64,000 bases of DNA from Parvibaculum indicum (GCF_011762095.1 NZ_JAASQO010000001.1:124001-188000), one strand, 5' to 3'. Counted from the stretch's first letter, positions 17,568-26,685 are shown. Numbers and translations are program-made. Notes: a model not told the origin generated them from the letters alone.

Positions 17568-18740
17568 ATGAGCGAAAAGAAATTCTCCCGTCCGGAAACG
17601 ACGATTGTCACGGCGGGGCGCGACCCGGAAGCCAATTTCGGGGTTGTCAACCCGCCCGTCTATCACGCCTCCACGATTCTCTATCCGACCTTCCAGTCGC
17701 TGAAGAAGCGCGAGGTCAAATACACCTATGGACGCCGCGGCACGCCCACCACCGCCATGCTGGCCGAGGCCGTGGCCGAACTCGAGGGCGGCGCGCATTG
17801 CGCCCTCGCCCCGTCCGGCCTCGCCGCCGTCACCGTCTCGCTGCTCGCCAACCTGAAAGCGGGCGATCATCTGCTGATGACGGACAGCGTCTACGGTCCG
17901 ACCCGGCATTTCTGCGATACGACGCTCACCCGCTTCGGCGTCGATGTCGAATATTACGATCCCCGCATCGGCGGAGACATATCGACGCTCATCCGGCCCG
18001 CCACATCCGTCGTCTTCGTGGAATCGCCGGGCTCGGTCACCTTCGAGGTGCAGGACATTCCCGCCATCGCCGAAGCGGCGCATGAAGGCGGCGCGCTCGT
18101 CATCATGGACAACACCTGGGCCTCGCCGCTCTTCTTCAAACCCTTCGAGCATGGCGTCGACATATCCGTTCAGGCGGCGACGAAATATCTGTGCGGCCAT
18201 TCCGATGTGATGGCCGGCACGATCACCACCACCGAGGAAGCCTGGAAGCAGACCATCGACGGCCATGGCGAAATCGGCATGTGCCTTGCGCCGGACGACG
18301 CCTATCTCATCCAGCGCGGGCTCCGCACCCTTAGCGTGAGGCTGAAACAGCATATGGAAACGGGCCTCGAACTGGCGCGCTGGCTGGAAACGCAACCCGA
18401 GGTTGCGCGCGTCATTCACCCCGCCCTGCCGAGCCACCCCGATCACGCGCTCTGGCAGCGCGACTTCACCGGCGCAAGCGGTTTGTTTTCCATCGAACTC
18501 ACACCCTGCACGGACGATGCGCTGGCCGCGATGCTGGACGATCTTGAGCTTTACGGAATGGGATATAGCTGGGGCGGCTATGAAAGCCTGATCGTGCCGC
18601 AATATCCCGCAAAGATCCGTACAGCGACGAAATACGCGGCGGAAGGCCCGCTGCTGCGCATCCATGCGGGACTGGAAGCGCCCGAGGATCTCATCGCCGA
18701 CCTCGAAGCCGGTTTCGACCGGCTGAATGCCGCCCGCTAA
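17568..18740 (+). CDS. metC: Cystathionine beta-lyase
   Basis: A 390-residue Cys/Met-metabolism PLP enzyme that splits cystathionine to homocysteine, pyruvate and ammonia. The PLP lysine is K206 in 'VQAATKYLCGHSDVMAG'. 'YTYGRRGTPTTAMLAEAVAE' is the N-terminal region with the phosphate-binding Tyr/Arg, and 'ESLIVP' with the later Arg fits MetC rather than cystathionine gamma-synthase. ATG at 17568. Divergent from aapJ; a small biotinyl protein follows on the same strand. Confidence 0.92.
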   Translation: MSEKKFSRPETTIVTAGRDPEANFGVVNPPVYHASTILYPTFQSLKKREVKYTYGRRGTPTTAMLAEAVAELEGGAHCALAPSGLAAVTVSLLANLKAGDHLLMTDSVYGPTRHFCDTTLTRFGVDVEYYDPRIGGDISTLIRPATSVVFVESPGSVTFEVQDIPAIAEAAHEGGALVIMDNTWASPLFFKPFEHGVDISVQAATKYLCGHSDVMAGTITTTEEAWKQTIDGHGEIGMCLAPDDAYLIQRGLRTLSVRLKQHMETGLELARWLETQPEVARVIHPALPSHPDHALWQRDFTGASGLFSIELTPCTDDALAAMLDDLELYGMGYSWGGYESLIVPQYPAKIRTATKYAAEGPLLRIHAGLEAPEDLIADLEAGFDRLNAAR

Positions 18741-18773
18741 CCCTTGCCATCGACCGACAACAGGACATCCCCA

Positions 18774-18998
18774 TTGGCCCGCAAAGAAGTCAAAAGCGAA
18801 ATCGCCGGAAAGGTCTGGAAGATCGAAGCCGGTATCGGCGACACGCTGGAAGAGGAAGATCCCATCCTCATCCTTGAATCGATGAAGATGGAAATTCCGG
18901 TCGATGCGCCCTTCGACTGCACGCTTGTGGAAATTCTCGTCGCCGAGGAGGAGCCCGTCGCGGAAGGACAGGTCGTCGCCATCGTCGAGGAAAGCTGA
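18774..18998 (+). CDS. Free-standing biotin/lipoyl attachment domain protein (BCCP-like)
   Basis: A 74-residue single biotinyl domain with the signature 'LILESMKMEIPV' (acceptor Lys38 if started here). Such proteins carry biotin for acyl-CoA carboxylases, but no carboxylase gene is in the window. I start it at TTG 18774 because the conserved domain begins there (ARKEVKSEIAGKVWKIE); a further TTG at 18744 would add ten residues. It lies 33 bases after metC. Its partner enzyme cannot be inferred from context. Confidence 0.85.
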   Translation: MARKEVKSEIAGKVWKIEAGIGDTLEEEDPILILESMKMEIPVDAPFDCTLVEILVAEEEPVAEGQVVAIVEES

Positions 18999-19018
18999 GC
19001 CCTACGCTTCCTCGCCGC

Positions 19019-20326
19019 TTACGCTTCCTCGCCGAAGAGACGCCTCAGATGCGGATTGAGGAATTTGCCGCCGGGGTCGAGCCTGCGGCGCACTTGCTGG
19101 AAGTCATCCCAACGCGGATAGAGCTTTTGCAGCTCGGCCTCGCCGAGCGTGTGCAGCTTGCCCCAGTGCGGCCGTCCCTCATAACGCGCGAAGATGGCTT
19201 CCACGCCCTTGAAGAGCTCCGCATAGGGCTGGCGATGATACTGGTGGACGGAAATCGTCACGCTGTCGCGCTCGTGGAACGGGCTCAGCCACGCATCGTC
19301 CGCCGCGACATAGCGGAATTCGAGCGGGAAGAGGAAATTCACCCCGCACTTCTTCATGTAGGCCCCGACCTCTGCGATGCAGTCCGGCCCGCGCTCGGCA
19401 GGGACGGCATATTCCATTTCGTTGAACCGGACGTTCCGGTCGCTCGGAAAGGCATCGTATGACCATCGCGCCTTTCCGGCCTGGCCCGGCGCATAACGCT
19501 CGCCCGCATTGCGCGTCATGAAGCGCTGAAGCGGCCCGCGCAATGGCGGCAGGAAACGCGCCGCCTCGCAGGCGCGCTGCATGATTACGTCGCCACGGGA
19601 CATTTCGCCGTCCGGCGCGCGACGACGCGGCTTCGCGGGCCGATCCGTTTCGTTGAGCGTCTTCACCAGCACGTCGTCGGCAAAGGGAAACCAGAAAAAC
19701 TCGAAATGGCGGTTGGCATCGCGCATTTCCGGCGCCTTGGCCAGCGCCTCGGAGAGCGCCATGCGGCCGCCGCCCTCTTCCAGCGCATAGGACGGCCGTA
19801 ACTGCATCTCGATTTCGCTCATCACGCCCAGGCTGCCGAAACTGACACGGCCCGCATCGTAAACGTCGCTGTTCTCGGCCCGGCTGCACTCGAGCACCTC
19901 GCCCGAGGCCGTGACCAGACGGAAGCCTTTCACCGCGGCCGAGAGAGAGCCGAGCTTGCCGCCCGTGCCATGCGTTCCGGTTCCCACCGCGCCGGCGAGC
20001 GCCTGACGGTCGATATCGCCCTGATTGGCAAGCGCCAGCCCCTTTTCGTGCAGCAGCGGACCGAGATCGCGGATCGTGGTGCCCGCGGCGATGCGCGCCG
20101 TCTGCGCATTGGCGTCGTGGGACGCCACACCGCTCATTTTTTCCAGAGAAAGCAGCACATCGTCGGAGGGAACGATCGCCGTGAAGGAGTGCCCCCGGCC
20201 CGCAACGCGAACGGGGCCCGACGCCTCGCCGACGATGCCCGCCAGCGCCGCCTCGTTCTCCGGCGTCAGGATTTCCTTCGGCCAGGCTTTGACCCAGCCC
20301 GACCAGTTCGACCAAACGGTACTCAT
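19019..20326 (-). CDS. FAD-linked oxidoreductase, D-arabinono-1,4-lactone/L-gulonolactone oxidase-like
   Basis: A 435-residue vanillyl-alcohol-oxidase-fold flavoprotein. The N-terminal FAD domain has 'VRVAGRGHSFTAIVPSDD', where the His in GRGHS is the usual site of covalent FAD attachment in this family, and 'GAVGTGTHGTGGKLGSLSA'. The C-terminal ALO domain ends with 'PRWDDFQQVRRRLDPGGKF'. It probably oxidises a sugar lactone or polyol using O2 or another acceptor. ATG 20326 has AGGAGGAG upstream. It converges with the biotinyl gene, leaving 20 bases between. Confidence 0.86.
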   Translation of the reverse strand: MSTVWSNWSGWVKAWPKEILTPENEAALAGIVGEASGPVRVAGRGHSFTAIVPSDDVLLSLEKMSGVASHDANAQTARIAAGTTIRDLGPLLHEKGLALANQGDIDRQALAGAVGTGTHGTGGKLGSLSAAVKGFRLVTASGEVLECSRAENSDVYDAGRVSFGSLGVMSEIEMQLRPSYALEEGGGRMALSEALAKAPEMRDANRHFEFFWFPFADDVLVKTLNETDRPAKPRRRAPDGEMSRGDVIMQRACEAARFLPPLRGPLQRFMTRNAGERYAPGQAGKARWSYDAFPSDRNVRFNEMEYAVPAERGPDCIAEVGAYMKKCGVNFLFPLEFRYVAADDAWLSPFHERDSVTISVHQYHRQPYAELFKGVEAIFARYEGRPHWGKLHTLGEAELQKLYPRWDDFQQVRRRLDPGGKFLNPHLRRLFGEEA

Positions 20327-20390
20327 GGCTCCTCCTGTTCTATGCGGTCATGCTACCCGCTTGCCCGGCATGGCGACAGACCCTTGCCCG

Positions 20391-20421
20391 CAAACGAAAA
20401 TCCCCGGCACAAGCCGGGGAT
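20391..20421 (-). terminator. Rho-independent terminator of the Sel1-repeat gene
   Basis: A perfect 9-bp stem ATCCCCGGC/GCCGGGGAT (20400-20408 with 20413-20421) and 4-base loop. Read on the minus strand it is followed by TTTTCGTTTG. It lies 30 bases after the stop of the minus-strand gene at 20452. Confidence 0.75.
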
Positions 20422-20451
20422 AATGCCGCGGGGTATGAAGACACCGCGATC

Positions 20452-21180
20452 CTATTTCATGGACTCCGCCGCCGCCGCGGGCGCAAGCGGATCCTGCGGC
20501 TGCGATTTCATCATTGTCGCCGCCATTTTGGAGGCCGCCTTGATATCCGCGGGCTCCATCTCCTTCGACAGACGCTGGATCGCCTCGGCGGGATAGTTTG
20601 GGAAACCGTTCTTGGCCGCCATGAGATAATAGGCGTAAGCGAGCTTCAGGTTCTTTTCGACGCCCTCGCCGTCCTCATACATGGTGCCGATATTGTACTG
20701 CGCGTCGGGCTTGCCGTTATCCGCCGCCGCCTTGTACCACCTGGCCGCGAGTTCCCGGTCATGCTTCACGCCCCAGCCCTTGTCGTAATAGGTGCCGAGA
20801 TCCATCTGCGCCCGGGGGTCGCCGCCTTCCGCGCCGATCATCATGTATTTCACCGCGTCGGTCATGCTCCGGTCCACGACCTTGGCATCGAAATACTCTT
20901 CTCCCAGACGGAAGGCCGCGCCCGGATCCTGCTTCTCTTCCACGGCGCGTTTCCAGACCTTCATCGCCGCCTCGTAAAAGCCCCGGTGATAGAGGTCCAC
21001 ACCGGCCGCCTCGCTGGCGTCCTTCACCTGGTCGGCCGTGGTGATCAATTCGTCGGTCTCGGCAAAGGCCGGCCGCACGAAGTTCAACGACAGGGCCAGC
21101 AGCAAAGCCGCCGCGGCCACCGTCAGCGCGGTCAGTACATCCTGGCGTTGCCGGGCCGACCCGCTCGTTTCCTTGTGCAT
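20452..21180 (-). CDS. Secreted Sel1-like repeat (TPR) protein
   Basis: A 242-residue protein with an N-terminal export signal (TALTVAAAALLLALSL then AFAE, a likely signal peptidase site) and several Sel1-like repeats such as 'DPRAQMDLGTYYDKGWGV' and 'KPDAQYNIGTMYEDGEGVEK'. SLR proteins are adaptor scaffolds, often periplasmic; no specific partner is visible. The start ATG 21180 is fixed by a strong GGAGGAGG ribosome site seven bases upstream; the frame stays open to 21222. It has its own hairpin terminator. Confidence 0.85.
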   Translation of the reverse strand: MHKETSGSARQRQDVLTALTVAAAALLLALSLNFVRPAFAETDELITTADQVKDASEAAGVDLYHRGFYEAAMKVWKRAVEEKQDPGAAFRLGEEYFDAKVVDRSMTDAVKYMMIGAEGGDPRAQMDLGTYYDKGWGVKHDRELAARWYKAAADNGKPDAQYNIGTMYEDGEGVEKNLKLAYAYYLMAAKNGFPNYPAEAIQRLSKEMEPADIKAASKMAATMMKSQPQDPLAPAAAAESMK

Positions 21181-21309
21181 GAAATAGCCTCCTCCGCTCG
21201 TTCTCCAATGTGCATACGGCACTGCACATCATCCCTGCCATGAAGGATGAAAGTCATCGCCAAGCGGCGCAACTTAAACCTTGGTTATCTGGCCCGGACG
21301 GCGGGTCGC

Positions 21310-22233
21310 TCAGCCGTCGCGGCGAGCATCGGGCGTGATATGGGTCCCCGCCTCGCCCTCGAAAACCGCCAACGCCCTGGAAAGACTGCCGATCGAGGCG
21401 GTTTTGCCCGCTTCCTGCGCGAAATAGGCGGCGGCCTCCACCTTGGGGCCCATGGAGCCGGCCGCATAGCCGGAGCCGTCCGCCTCGGCAGCTTTAATTT
21501 CCGTAATCAAGGTCTGATCCGGCGTTCCCCACCCCGCGAACACGCCATCGACATCCGTCAGAATCACCAGCCTGTCCGCCTTGAGCCGATGCGCCAGCAA
21601 AGCCGCCGCGCGGTCCTTGTCGATCACGGCCTCCACGCCGGAAAGCCCGCCGCCTTCGCGCGGAATGACGGGAACGCCGCCACCGCCGGCGCAAATCACC
21701 ATCGCGCCGGAGGCAAGCAGCGTGGAGATGGCCGACAGCTCCACGATCTCGCGCGGACGAGGCGACGCCACGACGCGCCGCCAGCCGGCCTTGCCCTCGT
21801 CCACCATGTGCCAGCGCCGCGCCGAGGCCAGCTCCTTTGCCTGCTCCGCCGTATAAACCGGGCCGATGGGCTTGGTCGGCGTCTGGAAGGCGGGATCCTC
21901 GCCATCGACCACGGTCCGGGTGATGAGCGTCGCAATCGAACGATCCGCGAGTTCGGCCTGAAGTTCCTGCGCGATGACATAGCCGATCATGCCCTGGGAC
22001 TCCGCGCCCAGAATGTCGAGCGGATAGGACGGCACGTCCTTATAGGCATCCGCTTCCAGCGCGAGCAGGCCGACCTGCGGACCGTTGCCATGAACCAGAA
22101 CCAGCTCATGGCCTTTCGCGATAGCCGCGAGCTGGCCCGCCGCTTCGCGCATGTTCCGGCGCTGGTTCTCCGCCGTCAGCGGTTCACCACGCTTCAGAAG
22201 GGCATTCCCGCCCAAGGCAACGACAATCCGCAT
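21310..22233 (-). CDS. arcC: Carbamate kinase
   Basis: A 307-residue amino-acid-kinase-fold enzyme making ATP from carbamoyl phosphate and ADP. Features are 'RIVVALGGNALLKRGEP' at the N-terminus, 'LVHGNGPQVGLLALEADAY' and 'VICAGGGGVPVIPR'. I start it at ATG 22233; a TTG at 22254 would overlap the upstream gene. It begins 11 bases after the agmatine deiminase stop. It is the last step of the agmatine deiminase pathway encoded by this operon (aguC in lactic acid bacteria). Confidence 0.93.
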   Translation of the reverse strand: MRIVVALGGNALLKRGEPLTAENQRRNMREAAGQLAAIAKGHELVLVHGNGPQVGLLALEADAYKDVPSYPLDILGAESQGMIGYVIAQELQAELADRSIATLITRTVVDGEDPAFQTPTKPIGPVYTAEQAKELASARRWHMVDEGKAGWRRVVASPRPREIVELSAISTLLASGAMVICAGGGGVPVIPREGGGLSGVEAVIDKDRAAALLAHRLKADRLVILTDVDGVFAGWGTPDQTLITEIKAAEADGSGYAAGSMGPKVEAAAYFAQEAGKTASIGSLSRALAVFEGEAGTHITPDARRDG

Positions 22234-22243
22234 GGCCTCAACC

Positions 22244-23347
22244 CTACCCGGCAATGCCCACAGGTTGCTGCTGCGTGATGCAATGAATATTGCCCCCGCC
22301 GAGCAGGATTTCCCGCGCGGGCACCTGCGTCACATGACGCCCGGGAAAGAGCTTGCGGAGCGTCTCGGCGGCTGGCTCGTCCATCGGATCGCCGAAGGCG
22401 GGCACGGCCACCACCGAATTCCCGATATAGAAGTTCACATAGGACGCCGCCATCCGGTCGCCCTCGCGCCGGGGCTGGGTTCCCTCGACGACATCGACCC
22501 CCGCCGACTCTTCAGCCGTGATGAGGATCGGCGACGGCTGATGAATCTTGTGGATGTCGAGCTTGCGGCCCCGCGCATCGGTCGCCGCGCTCAGCCGCTC
22601 GTAAGCGTCGAGCGAAATCTCGTATTGCGGATCCGACTTGTCGTCCGTCCACGTCAGCGCGACGACGCCGGGCTCCACGAAGCAAGCGATATTATCCACA
22701 TGCCCGTTCGTTTCGTCGTTGAAAACGCCCCGCTCCAGCCAGATCACCTTGGTGATGTTCAGATACTCGCCCAGCACGTCTTCAATCTCCCGACGCGAAA
22801 GCCCCGGATTCCGGTTCTTGTTGAGCAGACATTCCTCGGTCGTCAGCAAGGTGCCTTCCCCGTCGACGTGAATGGAGCCGCCCTCCAGCACGATGGGCGC
22901 GCGGTAGCTGTGCGCCTTCTCGATTTCGGCAACCTTCAACGCGACGAGATCGTCCTGATCCCACGGAAAATAGAGCCCACCTTCCAGACCGCCCCATGAA
23001 TTGAAGATCCAGTCGATGGCCCGGATCTCGCCATCGGCATTGGTCACGAATGTGGGACCGCAATCGCGTATCCATGAATCGTCATTGGAGATTTCGACGA
23101 CCCGCACGGTCTCCGGCAGCATGGCCCGCGCATTCTGGAACTGGCGCGGGGAAACCGCCATCGTAACCGGCTCGCTGGCGGAAATCGCCCGGGCCACGGC
23201 GACGAACGCCTCCTGGGCCGGCTTCGCGCCGAGACGCCAGTTGTCCGGCCGCTCGGGCCACAAAATCCAGCACCCCGCATGGGGCTCGAATTCGCCGGGC
23301 ATCCGGAAGCCGTCGGCACGAGGGGTGGTTTGCAGGCGTTTGCTCAT
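22244..23347 (-). CDS. aguA: Agmatine deiminase
   Basis: A 367-residue guanidino-modifying enzyme converting agmatine to N-carbamoylputrescine and ammonia. The catalytic Cys356 is in the C-terminal '[15 protein letters not shown]'. Other family motifs are 'RDCGPTFV', '[17 protein letters not shown]', '[20 protein letters not shown]' and '[10 protein letters not shown]' (active-site His). ATG 23347 follows GGAGAG; an in-frame start at 23395 has no ribosome site. It lies between the permease and carbamate kinase genes. The downstream carbamoyltransferase step, not an amidohydrolase, is encoded here. Confidence 0.95.
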   Translation of the reverse strand: MSKRLQTTPRADGFRMPGEFEPHAGCWILWPERPDNWRLGAKPAQEAFVAVARAISASEPVTMAVSPRQFQNARAMLPETVRVVEISNDDSWIRDCGPTFVTNADGEIRAIDWIFNSWGGLEGGLYFPWDQDDLVALKVAEIEKAHSYRAPIVLEGGSIHVDGEGTLLTTEECLLNKNRNPGLSRREIEDVLGEYLNITKVIWLERGVFNDETNGHVDNIACFVEPGVVALTWTDDKSDPQYEISLDAYERLSAATDARGRKLDIHKIHQPSPILITAEESAGVDVVEGTQPRREGDRMAASYVNFYIGNSVVAVPAFGDPMDEPAAETLRKLFPGRHVTQVPAREILLGGGNIHCITQQQPVGIAG

Positions 23348-23369
23348 GGCACTCTCCAAAAGAACGGAT

Positions 23370-23391
23370 GCCGGGCCCCGAAGGGCCCGGC
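23370..23391 (-). other. Intercistronic UUCG-type hairpin between permease and aguA
   Basis: A perfect 9-bp inverted repeat, GCCGGGCCC and GGGCCCGGC, with a 4-base loop that reads TTCG on the transcribed (minus) strand, giving a C(UUCG)G tetraloop. It has no T-run, so it is more likely an mRNA stability or processing element than a terminator. It lies 22 bases upstream of the aguA start. Confidence 0.7.
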
Positions 23392-23405
23392 GCATTGAAC
23401 CCGGG

Positions 23406-24803
23406 TCAGACTTTCTTGCCCATCCGGATCAGCACTTCACCGACGATCAGCGTCGCGACCACGCCGGCGACGATGGACAAGGCATAGTTCCAGTCGAACT
23501 CGCCCGGAATGTAGATGAAGAACACGATCGCCTGGACGATGAACGCCATGCAGACAAGCGACAGGACCCAGGCCGTGCTGTTGCCCCCCGGGACGCGATA
23601 GGCGCGCGGCCGGTCGGCATCGATGGTCCTGAGCCGCAGGAAGGCGGCGAACATCAGCAGATAGGGCAACAGGAACACCACCGACGAGAAGGCGAAAAGC
23701 GTCCAGAACAGGTCTTCCGCATCGGCCGCCATGAAGCCGTAGATCACGATCACGACGGTCGTCACCACCGCAGTCACGATGGCCGCCGAGGCCGGCGTCT
23801 TGTGAACCGGATGCAGCTTTTCGAACATCGTCGGCAATGCGCCCTCATTGGCCGCTTCCGCCGCCGACCGGTTCGCCCCGAGCGTCCAGGTCACCATGTT
23901 CGCCACGAAGGTGTAGAGCGCCATGATACCCAGCACATAGACGGCGGCCTGCCCCGCTCCGCTATCGCCGAGCAACTGACGAAGCGTATCGATGATGCCT
24001 TCCACGAGATTGATCTCGTCCATCGGCAGGGCGATCAGAATTCCGATGGTGCCCAGCAGATAGAAAGCGGCGATCAGAACGCCCGATACCACGATGGCGA
24101 GCGGCACGTCGCGCGCGGGGTTTTTCATCTCCGCGCCGGCACCCGACATCAGCTCGAAGCCCATGAAGTTGTAGACAATGACCGGCAGGAAGGCGAGCGT
24201 CGCTCCCCAGCTCGGCGCCATGCTCTCCAGCGTCAGCTCGTTTGCCACGCCATGCTGGCTTGCATAGACGAAGCCGCCAATGCCGATGGTGAGCATGATC
24301 GCGACCTTGAAGACCGCGCCCACATTCGGCACCCATTTACCGACATCGAGCGCGATAATGTTGATCCAGGCCACGAGCCAGGTCAGGACGACCGCGATCC
24401 CGATCTGCCACCACAGCGGCAGGCCCGGAATGAAGAGAGTGGCAAAAATACCCGCGAACAGAATGAACACGGAAGGCTGCCAGAGAGCCACGTTGATCCA
24501 CCAGAGCCATGCGGTTCGCCCGCCCCATTTGGGACCGAAAGCGCGCCGCACCCAGGCATAGATACCGCCCTGATCGGGATAGGTGCTGCCCAGTTCGGCC
24601 GTGATCAGGCCGTAGGGAATAAAGAAAAGGATCATGGTGAAAATCCACCAGAAGACCGACTGCGCGCCGATCGCGGCGGAGGCGGCCAACTGGTCGATCA
24701 CCAGAATTGCGCAAACGGTGAAAAGGGTCATATCGAGCCCCCTCAACACCTTCTTGAACCCACCGGCGCCGTTCGCGTCCGGTCCCGCGGAAGTTTCCGA
24801 CAT
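23406..24803 (-). CDS. APC-family amino acid/polyamine permease, probable agmatine-putrescine exchanger
   Basis: A 465-residue membrane protein with about 12 transmembrane helices. The N-terminal '[16 protein letters not shown]' and helix '[20 protein letters not shown]' match the APC superfamily. The position between the carbamoyltransferase and agmatine deiminase genes is the one held by the agmatine-putrescine antiporter AguD in Gram-positive agmatine operons, so exchange of agmatine for putrescine is the likely role. That is inference from context; sequence alone shows only an APC permease. Confidence 0.82.
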   Translation of the reverse strand: MSETSAGPDANGAGGFKKVLRGLDMTLFTVCAILVIDQLAASAAIGAQSVFWWIFTMILFFIPYGLITAELGSTYPDQGGIYAWVRRAFGPKWGGRTAWLWWINVALWQPSVFILFAGIFATLFIPGLPLWWQIGIAVVLTWLVAWINIIALDVGKWVPNVGAVFKVAIMLTIGIGGFVYASQHGVANELTLESMAPSWGATLAFLPVIVYNFMGFELMSGAGAEMKNPARDVPLAIVVSGVLIAAFYLLGTIGILIALPMDEINLVEGIIDTLRQLLGDSGAGQAAVYVLGIMALYTFVANMVTWTLGANRSAAEAANEGALPTMFEKLHPVHKTPASAAIVTAVVTTVVIVIYGFMAADAEDLFWTLFAFSSVVFLLPYLLMFAAFLRLRTIDADRPRAYRVPGGNSTAWVLSLVCMAFIVQAIVFFIYIPGEFDWNYALSIVAGVVATLIVGEVLIRMGKKV

Positions 24804-24854
24804 CTCTATAACCCCGTTTGTTTTTCAGCCGAACTCACTCTCTGAACTGCCCCG

Positions 24855-25859
24855 TCAGCCCCCCATGAAGGCTTCGATCTCACCTTGATGATGTGCGACG
24901 AGAGCCTCCGACGCATGCTTGAGGCGCGGATACACGAAATAGACAAGCAACGCTTTTTCAGTATGAAGACGGTTTTCCGCCTGATCGAAAATGACCGACT
25001 TGTCGGAATCCAGCACCTCGTCGGTCGCCTCCACGCCTCGCGAGGCCGGCAGGCAATGCATGATCTTGACGGTGTCGGGCGCTTTGGAAACGAGATCGGC
25101 ATTCACCTGGAAGGTGGGCATGAAGGCGTCGCGCCGTTCCGGGATCTCGTCTTCCTGTCCGACCCACCACCACAAATCGGTGTAGATGAAATCGGCATTC
25201 GAGACCGCCGCCGCCGGATCGTCGGTGATGGTGAGGCTGCCGCCGGACTGCTTGCAGTTTTCCTCGCCGATTTTCCGCATCTCGTCCCAGAGCTGATATT
25301 TCTTCGGCGCCGCATGGGTGAAGGACATGCCCAGATGCGTGCAAATCATCATCAGCGAGGTGCAGACATTGGTGGCGTCGCCGACAAAGGTGACGTTGAA
25401 GTCTTCCAGCTTCTTTCCCTTGGGCGCATGCTCGATCATCGTGAAGACATCGCACACGACCTGGGTGGGATGGTTGTAGTCGGTCAGCCCGTTGAGCACC
25501 GGCACGGTCGCATATTTGGCCAGATCGAGAACGGTCTGATGCTTGAGCGTGCGCGCCTCGATGACGTCGACCATCCGGGACACGACCTTGGCCGTGTCGC
25601 TGATCGATTCCCGCTCTCCCATATGAATTTCGCCCGGACGCAGATAAAGCGCGTGGCCGCCCAGCTTCGTCATCGCGACTTCAAAGGACACCCGCGTGCG
25701 CGTCGACGGTTCCTCGAAGATCATGCCCAGCGAAGCGCCCGCCAGCAGCTTCGGACACGCGCCTTCCTTGTCGGCTCTTTTGAGCAGGCGAATAAGCTCG
25801 ATGAGCCTGAGCAGTTCTTCCTTGGAAAAGTCCTGTGTCTGAATGAAATGCCTGAGCAC
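24855..25859 (-). CDS. ptcA: Putrescine carbamoyltransferase (ornithine carbamoyltransferase family)
   Basis: A 334-residue enzyme of the aspartate/ornithine carbamoyltransferase fold. Carbamoyl-phosphate motifs are 'EEPSTRTRVSFE', 'HPTQVVCDVF' and 'HCLPASRG'. The ornithine-specific SMG loop of OTC is replaced (YTDLWWWVGQEDE), and the N-terminal 'GACPKLLAGASLGMIFEEPS' and 'SDYNHPTQ'-like region resemble putrescine carbamoyltransferases. With aguA and arcC downstream, phosphorolysis of N-carbamoylputrescine to putrescine and carbamoyl phosphate is the expected role. The GTG start has GGAGG six bases upstream. First gene of the operon. The alternative, argF, is less likely. Confidence 0.83.
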   Translation of the reverse strand: MLRHFIQTQDFSKEELLRLIELIRLLKRADKEGACPKLLAGASLGMIFEEPSTRTRVSFEVAMTKLGGHALYLRPGEIHMGERESISDTAKVVSRMVDVIEARTLKHQTVLDLAKYATVPVLNGLTDYNHPTQVVCDVFTMIEHAPKGKKLEDFNVTFVGDATNVCTSLMMICTHLGMSFTHAAPKKYQLWDEMRKIGEENCKQSGGSLTITDDPAAAVSNADFIYTDLWWWVGQEDEIPERRDAFMPTFQVNADLVSKAPDTVKIMHCLPASRGVEATDEVLDSDKSVIFDQAENRLHTEKALLVYFVYPRLKHASEALVAHHQGEIEAFMGG

Positions 25860-25939
25860 GCCTTGCCTCCGTCGCTGACTGATCCGATGTGAGCCCGGAT
25901 CGATGGACGGGATGATGCATCCCCGGCGTTGGCCTTTGT

Positions 25940-25957
25940 ATCCGCAATAATACGGAT
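25940..25957 (-). promoter_or_regulatory. Candidate operator upstream of the agmatine operon
   Basis: Inverted repeat ATCCG-8 nt-CGGAT (25940-25944 and 25953-25957) inside an AT-rich stretch, about 81 bases upstream of the GTG start of the carbamoyltransferase gene. It has operator-like geometry, but no regulator gene is adjacent, so the assignment is tentative. Confidence 0.3.
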
Positions 25958-26032
25958 GGCAGGTCGCCGCACCGTCTTGCAGCGCAACAACTGGCCTAAA
26001 AATTCAGGTAAAAAACAGACAATGGAAGCGAG

Positions 26033-26109
26033 TGGCGATCCCGGCAGGACTTGAACCTGCAACCACTCGCTTAGAAGGCGAGTGCTCTATCCAGTTGAGC
26101 TACGGGACC
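26033..26109 (-). tRNA. tRNA-Arg (anticodon UCU), CCA encoded
   Basis: Minus-strand cloverleaf: acceptor GGTCCCG pairs with CGGGATC, D arm GCTC/GAGC, anticodon stem CTCGC/GCGAG around CTTCTAA (anticodon TCT), and T arm GCAGG-TTCAAGT-CCTGC. Discriminator G and encoded CCA (TGG on the plus strand at 26033-26035). Confidence 0.96.
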
Positions 26110-26147
26110 GAAGAAGCACTCGGAGGCGGCCCGGCAAGGGACGTCGA

Positions 26148-26456
26148 TCAATGCGTCCAGAGGGTCTTGCGGCCGAACTTGAAATTGTCCGCATAGGATT
26201 TGGCGGGCGCCTTGGCGCTATGCGGTTCGAAAACGCGATAGGTCAACCCATGCTTCTCGGCATAGGCGACGGCCTCTTCCTTCGTTTCGAAGCTCAGGCG
26301 AAGCTGCTGGCGCGTATCCGGAGAACTGGTCCAGCCCATCAGCGGCTCGATCTGCCGCCGCGCGGACGGCTCGAAATCGAGAACCCACTTCTTCGTCTTG
26401 GCCCGGCCCGACTGCATGGCCGTCTTGGCCGGCTTGTAGATGCGAACATGCGCCAA
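26148..26456 (-). CDS. NADH dehydrogenase (complex I) accessory subunit, NDUFS4 family
   Basis: A 102-residue ETC_C1_NDUFS4-type protein: 'ARIYKPAKTAMQ'-like start (here AHVRIYKPAKTAMQSG), 'PLMGWTSSPDTRQQLRLSF', 'TKEEAVAYAEKHGL' and C-terminal 'KSYADNFKFGRKTLWTH'. These are the conserved blocks of the 18-kDa accessory subunit of complex I, known only from alphaproteobacteria and mitochondria. Homology begins at a TTG (26456), which I take as the start; the frame stays open to 26699 without homology. It is encoded away from any nuo operon, next to tRNA-Arg. Confidence 0.88.
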   Translation of the reverse strand: MAHVRIYKPAKTAMQSGRAKTKKWVLDFEPSARRQIEPLMGWTSSPDTRQQLRLSFETKEEAVAYAEKHGLTYRVFEPHSAKAPAKSYADNFKFGRKTLWTH

Positions 26457-26685
26457 ATCCAAACTCCCGAGATCCGATCGAACAGAATGCCGAAACTTAC
26501 CGATTTTGCATCTTATGGCCTCAATAAGGTCAGATTTGCAAGCCACAAGAACCACAGGACGCCGTTCAGCGTCCCTCCCAGGTCCGCACGGCGCGGGCCT
26601 GACAACAAGAAGTCTCACAGGCGTCACGACCCTGACATGCCTCACGCCTAGACAACAACCGACAGAGACGGAAGGAGGTCCCCCC

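Noticed and set aside
24855-25859. Anabolic ornithine carbamoyltransferase (argF).
   Set aside because: No SMG ornithine motif, and the operon carries agmatine deiminase and carbamate kinase, so putrescine carbamoyltransferase fits better.
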